A stretch of DNA of 19,322 nt, from contig JBDTDR010000033.1 in NCBI GenBank assembly GCA_039922955.1, forward strand, positions 1 through 19,322, read 5' to 3'. The stretch comes from Tumulicola sp039922955 (GTDB lineage Bacteria; Vulcanimicrobiota; Vulcanimicrobiia; Vulcanimicrobiales; Vulcanimicrobiaceae). Positions 15,692 through 19,322 of the stretch are shown here, one piece after another. The notes beneath the pieces are model-generated. The model worked only from the letters and a program-made list of their open reading frames with translations. It was not told the origin of the DNA and did not search any database. The position numbers were made by a program, and so were the translations under genes. The first letter of the stretch is position 1; every line of letters begins with the position of its first letter.

Positions 15692-15747
15692 TGAGCGGAC
15701 GTTTCTAGGGGGGAGGCCCAAACGCTTCGTTGGCGATATGCCACGGC

Positions 15748-16314
15748 ATGGAGAAACCGCTCTGGCGCCGGCGCGCTTCGACCTTTGTCGTGGACTCGCC
15801 GCACATGCGGCTGCGCGTCGACGAACTCGAGTTGCCGAACGGTACGATCGTCGGCGACTACTACGTGCGCGAGTCTGAAGGTTTCGTCATAGCGTTCCCG
15901 GTGACGAAGGGCGGCCGCATCGTGCTGGTTCGCCAATACCGCTACGGCAGCGATGCGATCCACGTCGAGCTTCCGGCCGGCGGATTGCACGCGGGCGAGG
16001 ATCCGCGCGAGTGCGCGTCGCGCGAGCTTCTCGAGGAGACGGGATATGAAGCCGCGCGATGGGAATTCGTTGGTTCGTACTACGCCGAACCGGTGCGCGC
16101 GACGTCGAAAGCCCATATTTTCTTGGCGACCGGCGCCGAGAAGACGCACGAGCCGCAACTCGATCCGACCGAAGTGCTGGAAGTGGAACTAGCCACGTTC
16201 GACCAGTTTCGCGCGATGCTCAAAGACGGCACGATCGACGCGGGACACGCGCTGGTCGCAGGCTACCGAGCACTCGATCACCTCGGACGGTTGGCTCCGA
16301 TGGGTAAGATTTAG
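15748..16314 (+). CDS. Nudix hydrolase, ADP-ribose pyrophosphatase-like
   Basis: Hydrolyses a nucleoside diphosphate linked to another group; 188 residues. The Nudix box is complete at about 78-100: G, five residues, E, then seven residues and RELLEETGY, with E96/E97 as metal ligands. The preceding IHVELPAGGL and the trailing SYYAEPVRATSKAHIFLA fit the NudF/ADP-ribose pyrophosphatase branch. ATG 15748 was chosen because it starts the family-like MEKPLWRRR. An in-frame TTG at 15730 lies 13 nt after a purine-rich AGGGGGGAGG and cannot be excluded. It is divergent from paaH with only 56 bp between, so shared control is possible. Its stop overlaps the stop of the convergent gene (16311-16314). 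Preferred substrate is not shown by sequence. Confidence 0.88.
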   Translation: MEKPLWRRRASTFVVDSPHMRLRVDELELPNGTIVGDYYVRESEGFVIAFPVTKGGRIVLVRQYRYGSDAIHVELPAGGLHAGEDPRECASRELLEETGYEAARWEFVGSYYAEPVRATSKAHIFLATGAEKTHEPQLDPTEVLEVELATFDQFRAMLKDGTIDAGHALVAGYRALDHLGRLAPMGKI

Positions 16315-17063
16315 TTCTTCGTGGCGGCGAGCGAATCCGAGCGCAGCTGAAGAACCGCCTGCGTCTTCACCGTCTGATACTGGCCCATTCCCTCCTGGTT
16401 GCGCTCGATCGAATACTCGTTGACGGAGGTCGGAATCGTGCGATTGAAATCGTAGCCGATGGTCGTGTTGATGTTGGTCGTCGTGATGCTCGGCTGCTGC
16501 TCTTTGATCACACGGTTCTCGTCGATCGTCATGAGGCCATCGGCGTCCTTCGCGATCGTGTAGTCGGCCGCGACGGAGTACTGGGGCGTCGAGTTTTGAA
16601 TCGTCCAGTGCTGCTTGGCGTCGATCGACCCCGGATCGACGAAGTTGGACGCGAGGAAGCGGATCAGGGCCATCTCCTCGGGATTCACCGTCGCGTTCGG
16701 GTCGCAGATGACCCCGGTCGACCCGTAAACGACGCAGGTCGCGGCGCCGGCCGAGCGAGTCTTTTGCGCCTGCTCGCTTACCTTAATAACCAGGCCCTTA
16801 TCCGGCTGCTCGGCGACTACGTCCACGGTAATCGTCCCCTGATCGCCGACCCCGCCCGTAAAATCGGACGAACCCGAGCTGCCCGACGCCCCGCCGCCGG
16901 CGCCGATCCCGGACGACTTGACTTCGAGATCGGTCTGGGTGCCGTAGGTAAAACTGTAGACGAGGTGGCGCGGAGCGGTAGCCGCATCGGCCGCCACGGC
17001 CGCGACGAAACACGAAAAAAGCCACGCCGCAACGACGGCGACGCCAAACACTCGAGCGTTCAT
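16311..17063 (-). CDS. Secreted protein of unknown function
   Basis: 250 residues, not recognised. The first 25 or so residues form a classical signal peptide (hydrophobic core then AVAADA), so the product is exported. After a domain start rich in beta-type residues (HLVYSFTYGTQTDLEV) comes a Gly/Ser-rich spacer, then alternating strands such as GTITVDVVAEQPDKGLVIKV and YTIAKDADGLMTIDENRVI. There are two cysteines about ten residues apart after the spacer (TCVVYGSTGVIC) that may bridge. No catalytic motif was found. The start ATG 17063 has AGGA 8 nt upstream, among the better SDs here. TAA overlaps the Nudix stop by sharing TTAG. Composition matches neighbours, so there is no sign of recent transfer. 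Confidence 0.78.
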   Translation of the reverse strand: MNARVFGVAVVAAWLFSCFVAAVAADAATAPRHLVYSFTYGTQTDLEVKSSGIGAGGGASGSSGSSDFTGGVGDQGTITVDVVAEQPDKGLVIKVSEQAQKTRSAGAATCVVYGSTGVICDPNATVNPEEMALIRFLASNFVDPGSIDAKQHWTIQNSTPQYSVAADYTIAKDADGLMTIDENRVIKEQQPSITTTNINTTIGYDFNRTIPTSVNEYSIERNQEGMGQYQTVKTQAVLQLRSDSLAATKN

Positions 17064-17215
17064 GCCAGCATCCTATGCCGCGTTTGCGTCGCGGACCTCC
17101 CGCCCGCTAACCTGCTAGGCCTCCGCGGCGTAGATGACGGTGGCAACGGCGGCTGAAACCTCGGCCATGGAAATCGGTAACTATAGGTGCAATGTCGAGT
17201 TTCACGAGGTTTACG

Positions 17216-17404
17216 ATGCATCCGTTTCTCGCCACGTTCCTCAAGCTCACCGCGATCGTCACGATCGGCATCGTGGCCTTGGTGATCGCGGCTTTCCTTC
17301 TAAAGATCGTCCTCGCGGCCGCGGTGATCGCAGCCCTGGTCGTGGCCGGCTTCTTCGTCTATAGCGTCTTCCGCCGCCGCACCGGCTTGCCCGTCATTCG
17401 CTAG
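17216..17404 (+). CDS. Small membrane protein, 62 residues
   Basis: Starts at ATG 17216 with GAGGT 6 nt upstream, a clear SD; an in-frame start at 17192 has none. After MHPFLATFLK, residues of about 11-50 are almost wholly hydrophobic (AIVTIGIVALVIAAFLLKIV and on), ending in the basic RRR motif near 54. This fits one long or two short membrane helices with a positive C-terminal end inside the cell. No family was recognised. The gene's last 11 bases overlap the 3' end of the convergent hydrolase gene. The 152-bp region upstream holds only a weak TATAGG -10-like hexamer at 17183 and no convincing -35. Real on the strength of SD plus membrane pattern. Confidence 0.72.
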   Translation: MHPFLATFLKLTAIVTIGIVALVIAAFLLKIVLAAAVIAALVVAGFFVYSVFRRRTGLPVIR

Positions 17405-18197
17405 CGCCGCTCGTTAGCGCCGCGAGCGCATCGCTGACTTTCTCCGGCTCTTCGAGCATCGGAAGGTGGCCGCTGCTTTCGCAAACGATCAGGCGCCCGC
17501 GGGGTAACGCGCGCGCGACCGCACGCGCCTCTTCCATTGGAATAACGGCGTCGCAACCTCCGGCGACGACGATCGCCGGGACGCGGAGATCGGGAGCGAT
17601 ATCGTCGGCGGCCACCCGCATTGCCATCCCGCGCAACATCGAGGCCGCTCCATACGGATCGGTTCGGTTTGCAATCTCGCGTATGCGGGCCACCAGCTCG
17701 GGCCGCTCGCGCGCCGTCTGCGGCGCCGTCAGGCGCGGTACGTACGCGTCGGTCACGGCTTGCACGCTGCCGTCGCGCTCGGCGCGGTCGGCGAGTTCTC
17801 GGCGCGCCGCCGCCTGCTCCGGTGAGTCCGCGGCGAGCCGGCTGCACACCAGTGCGAGATGGGAAACGCGCTCGGTGAACATGCGCGCGAATGCGATTGC
17901 GACGTATCCGCCGAGCGAGTGACCGGCGATCGCCGCGCGTTCGATGCCGAGCGCGTCGAGGACCGATGCGACGTCCGCAGCGAGCACGTCCATCAAATAG
18001 GGGCCGTCCGGCACGCTCGATTTTCCCATGCCGCGCAAGTCCGGACGGATCACGCGATGCGCTCGCGAGAGCGCGACGGCTTGCGAATCCCAGATCTCGC
18101 GCGCGAGCGGAAAACCGTGAATCAAGACGATCGGAACGCCGCCGAAACCATCCACGCGCACGTCTACGCGCGTGCCGTCATCGCCAAAAACTTGCAT
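17394..18197 (-). CDS. Alpha/beta hydrolase
   Basis: 267 residues, alpha/beta-hydrolase fold, cytosolic. HGFPL gives the oxyanion hole, S94 in AGHSLGGYVA is the nucleophile, D216 (GGCDAVIP) and H244 (SSGHLPMLE) complete the triad. A DLRGMGKS segment follows strand 4. The layout resembles 3-oxoadipate enol-lactonase (PcaD) and related esterases. The nearby 3-oxoadipyl-CoA thiolase makes that tempting, yet many hydrolases share it, so no symbol is given. ATG 18197 was chosen; upstream codons to 18275 would run across the divergent gene's promoter and leader. It overlaps the -35 of the divergent histone-like gene and converges on the small membrane protein gene with 11 bp overlap. Confidence 0.88.
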   Translation of the reverse strand: MQVFGDDGTRVDVRVDGFGGVPIVLIHGFPLAREIWDSQAVALSRAHRVIRPDLRGMGKSSVPDGPYLMDVLAADVASVLDALGIERAAIAGHSLGGYVAIAFARMFTERVSHLALVCSRLAADSPEQAAARRELADRAERDGSVQAVTDAYVPRLTAPQTARERPELVARIREIANRTDPYGAASMLRGMAMRVAADDIAPDLRVPAIVVAGGCDAVIPMEEARAVARALPRGRLIVCESSGHLPMLEEPEKVSDALAALTSGASE

Positions 18198-18220
18198 CAA
18201 CGCTCGTAATACTGTATAAG
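18192..18220 (+). promoter_or_regulatory. Predicted promoter of the histone H1-like gene
   Basis: TTGCAT (18192-18197), a 17-bp spacer, then TATAAG (18215-18220), five of six matches to the -10 consensus. The transcript would start near 18227, giving a leader of about 33 nt. The -35 overlaps the start codon of the divergent hydrolase. An imperfect dyad, TAATAC-T-GTATAA (18207-18219), covers the -10 and could be an operator. Confidence 0.6.
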
Positions 18221-18233
18221 GGAGGCAACAACC

Positions 18234-18254
18234 CTGGTCGGTTCCCGACCGGAG
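18234..18254 (+). promoter_or_regulatory. 5' UTR hairpin abutting the SD of the histone-like gene
   Basis: GGTCGG (18236-18241), loop TTC, CCGACC (18245-18250): a perfect 6-bp stem directly followed by GGAG (18251-18254). Two more pairs (18234-18252 C:G and 18235-18251 T:G) would draw the first two SD bases into the stem. No T-tract follows, so it is not a terminator. It may modulate ribosome loading or mRNA stability. Confidence 0.5.
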
Positions 18255-18259
18255 AAAGG

Positions 18260-18628
18260 ATGACTCCACACACAATGGCAGTCAAACGAACACGCAAGAA
18301 GGCCGCAGCGAAGAAGGCTGCGCCGGCTGCGAAGAAACGCACGGTCCGTAAAGCCGCGCGCAAGACCGTACGCAAGGCCCGCAAGACCACGCGTAAGGGC
18401 GCACGCAAGGCCCGCAAGACCACGCGCAAAAAAGCAACTCGTAAGAAAGCGACCCGTAAGAAGGGCGCACGTAAGGCTCGCAAGGCGACGCGCAAGGGCG
18501 TGCGCAAGGCCCGCAAGAAGACGCGCAAGGGCGTACGCAAGGCTCGCAAGACCACTCGCAAAGCCGCGACCACCCGCCGTAAGGGTGCACGTAAGGTCAC
18601 TCGCCGTAAGAAAGCCGCAGCAGCTTAA
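18260..18628 (+). CDS. Histone H1-like, Lys/Arg-repeat DNA-binding protein
   Basis: 122 residues, 61 of them Lys or Arg and no Asp or Glu at all. This is a strongly basic, probably disordered chromatin-type protein like H1-like HctB or the AlgP tail. After MTPHTMAVKRTRKK and an Ala/Lys stretch, the chain is built from units of the form TRKGxRKARKx. Two such 11-residue units are exactly tandem at 77-87 and 88-98, with related copies at 44-54 and near 66-76. It likely binds the DNA backbone and compacts the nucleoid. The start is ATG 18260, 5 nt after GGAG; ATG 18275 also fits a common MAVKRTRKK-type start but is 15 nt from the SD. It has its own promoter and terminator. The opposite strand is also open over this region but is a repeat artefact. 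Confidence 0.88.
   Translation: MTPHTMAVKRTRKKAAAKKAAPAAKKRTVRKAARKTVRKARKTTRKGARKARKTTRKKATRKKATRKKGARKARKATRKGVRKARKKTRKGVRKARKTTRKAATTRRKGARKVTRRKKAAAA
18488..18553 (+). repeat. 33-bp tandem repeat inside histone-like gene
   Basis: Two adjacent 33-bp units (18488-18520 and 18521-18553) encode TRKGVRKARKK and TRKGVRKARKT. They differ mainly at third codon positions. Looser copies lie from about 18389 to 18490. Such runs are prone to slippage and can change length between strains in whole 11-residue steps. Confidence 0.75.
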
Positions 18629-18654
18629 GGCTCGAGCGGTTTTTTTCATGCACC

Positions 18655-18685
18655 GCGAGTCGCGTAAGCGGCTCGCTTTTTTCTT
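18655..18685 (+). terminator. Intrinsic terminator of the histone-like gene
   Basis: GCGAGTCGC (18655-18663), loop GTAA (18664-18667), GCGGCTCGC (18668-18676): a 9-bp stem with one T:G pair and a GNRA-type tetraloop, followed by TTTTTTCTTT. It lies 27 nt after the stop. A first T-run (18640-18647) behind GCTCGAGCGG is a weaker signal. Confidence 0.85.
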
Positions 18686-18705
18686 TGCTTGCGGTCTGCC
18701 GCGGC

Positions 18706-18867
18706 GCGGCCGCGTGCGGATGCGCTCCCCTGGAAGAACGCTGGAAAACCCGCATCCGGCGGGTTTTCCGCTTCGCGACTTTTTCGCAACTTTCAAAGGA
18801 AAACGACATCCTGTCTTTTGCGAAAAAGTTCGAGATCTTCCAGGGGAGCGCATCCGCACGCAGCCGC
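18706..18867. repeat. 162-bp nested inverted-repeat element (three-way-junction fold)
   Basis: Outer arms of 32 bp (18706-18737 and 18836-18867) pair with a single C/A mismatch at 18711/18862. Inside are two more stems. The first is GGAAAACCCGC (18743-18753) with GCGGGTTTTCC (18759-18769), loop ATCCG, perfect over 11 bp. The second is ACTTTTTCGCAA (18778-18789) with TTGCGAAAAAGT (18818-18829), perfect over 12 bp. The part around 18775-18830 is clearly AT-richer than its surroundings. It holds no gene. It could be a MITE-like insertion, a structured RNA, or a joint terminator for the two genes that point at it. No target-site duplication was seen. Confidence 0.8.
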
Positions 18868-18901
18868 ACTGAGCGAGGTTGTCGCGGGGATCCGGCTGGG
18901 T

Positions 18902-19322
18902 TTAGACGGTGCGGATTTTTGGTTTTAGGAACCCGATCGCTAGGAACGTTAGGATACAGAGGGTGCCGGCGAGGACGAACATTTCGTGGAGGCCGATGAC
19001 GGCGGCGATCGCGCCGTCGACCAGGGACCCGGCGGGGACGACGCCGATGGCAATCATGGTGTAGACGGCGAGCGCGCGGCCGCGGACTTCGTCGGGTGAG
19101 AGCATTTGGATCAGCGTGTTGGTTGCGCCGAGCAGCGCCATCGTGCCGAGGCCGATGAGGAAGAGCACCGGCAGCGTGAGCGCCAGCGTTGGAACGAAGC
19201 CGAGTACGACAATCCCGCACGACATGAGGAGGCCGGCTTGGATCCAAAGCCGCGAGCGGCGCTCGCGTTGGGCGAAGTGCGCGGTGATGAGCGCGCCGCC
19301 GAAGCCGCCGATTCCGATGGCC
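18902..19322 (-). CDS. Major facilitator superfamily permease, N-terminus beyond window edge
   Basis: Only the C-terminal 139 residues are visible; the frame is open to the right edge, so the gene is cut there, not broken. The segment starts AIGIGGFGGALI and contains several membrane helices, LTLPVLFLIGLGTMALLGAT, then LAVYTMIAIGVVPAGSLV and MFVLAGTLCILTFLAIGFL, with the loop SPDEVRGRALAVY between. That loop (a charged D-E-x-R-GR turn) and layout match the EntS-like MFS_3 branch of permeases (drug or siderophore efflux). The protein ends in KPKIRTV, in the cytosol. An internal ATG at 19225 should not be taken as the start. The substrate cannot be assigned. Confidence 0.85.
   Translation of the reverse strand, partial: AIGIGGFGGALITAHFAQRERRSRLWIQAGLLMSCGIVVLGFVPTLALTLPVLFLIGLGTMALLGATNTLIQMLSPDEVRGRALAVYTMIAIGVVPAGSLVDGAIAAVIGLHEMFVLAGTLCILTFLAIGFLKPKIRTV

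Noticed and set aside
15692..15747. Clear divergent promoters between paaH and the Nudix gene
   Set aside because: In 56 bp I found no -35/-10 pair with acceptable spacing on either strand and no ACGGAT half-site; only a short TGGC-N5-GCCA repeat near 15731.
18236..18250. Hairpin ahead of the histone-like gene as a terminator
   Set aside because: No T-tract follows; it is joined directly to the SD, so a leader role is more likely.
18178..18600. Minus-strand open frame opposite the histone-like gene
   Set aside because: A Leu/Arg-rich repeat translation caused by the Lys/Arg codons of the real gene; no SD or domain.
18355..18605. CRISPR-like array
   Set aside because: The repeats are in-frame coding units without unique spacers of constant length.

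Overview
This is a GC-rich (by eye well over 60%) bacterial chromosome segment from an aerobic heterotroph. No rRNA or marker gene is present, so the taxon stays open. Non-ATG starts, weak Shine-Dalgarno (SD) sites, lipoprotein phosphoesterases and a Lys/Arg repeat histone H1-like protein would suit an under-sampled phylum such as Ca. Eremiobacterota, but that is inference only. No tRNA, rRNA, CRISPR array, prophage or transposase was seen.

Layout. (1) Positions 1-4545, minus strand: a cysteine/methionine/asparagine block, cysK > asparaginase (PF06089 type) > metH. The genes are 4-10 bp apart and metH runs off the left edge. (2) Positions 4616-7538, minus: two tandem paralogous lipoproteins of the phosphoesterase/phospholipase C family, 10 bp apart. 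(3) Positions 7643-10555: a catabolic module. A BoxB-like diiron benzoyl-CoA epoxidase homologue and an enoyl-CoA hydratase (ATGA-overlapping, minus) diverge from a PaaX-family repressor (plus). Two face-to-face sigma70-type promoters lie between them inside a long dyad. (4) Positions 10609-11004, plus: a small lipoprotein with a CnaB-like tail. (5) Positions 11010-15691, minus: a tight operon paaH-like > paaJ/pcaF-like > aldehyde dehydrogenase > small acidic unknown protein. (6) Positions 15748-18197: a Nudix hydrolase, a secreted unknown protein, a 62-residue membrane protein and an alpha/beta hydrolase, with convergent pairs that overlap or nearly touch. (7) Positions 18192-18901: a histone H1-like gene with a clear promoter, a 5' UTR hairpin and an intrinsic terminator, then a 162-bp structured inverted-repeat element. 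(8) Positions 18902-19322: the C-terminal part of an MFS permease.

How it fits together. Regions 3 and 5 together look like an aerobic CoA-thioester aromatic pathway. The ring would be epoxidised by the BoxB-like enzyme, hydrated or cleaved by the crotonase, and the semialdehyde oxidised by the aldehyde dehydrogenase. Beta-oxidation by the PaaH-like dehydrogenase and the 3-oxoadipyl-CoA thiolase would then give acetyl-CoA and succinyl-CoA. BoxA, BoxC, PaaABCDE and a CoA ligase are not in the window. The pairing of a shortened BoxB-like oxygenase with a PaaX regulator is the main novelty candidate. The 162-bp nested inverted repeat is the second.
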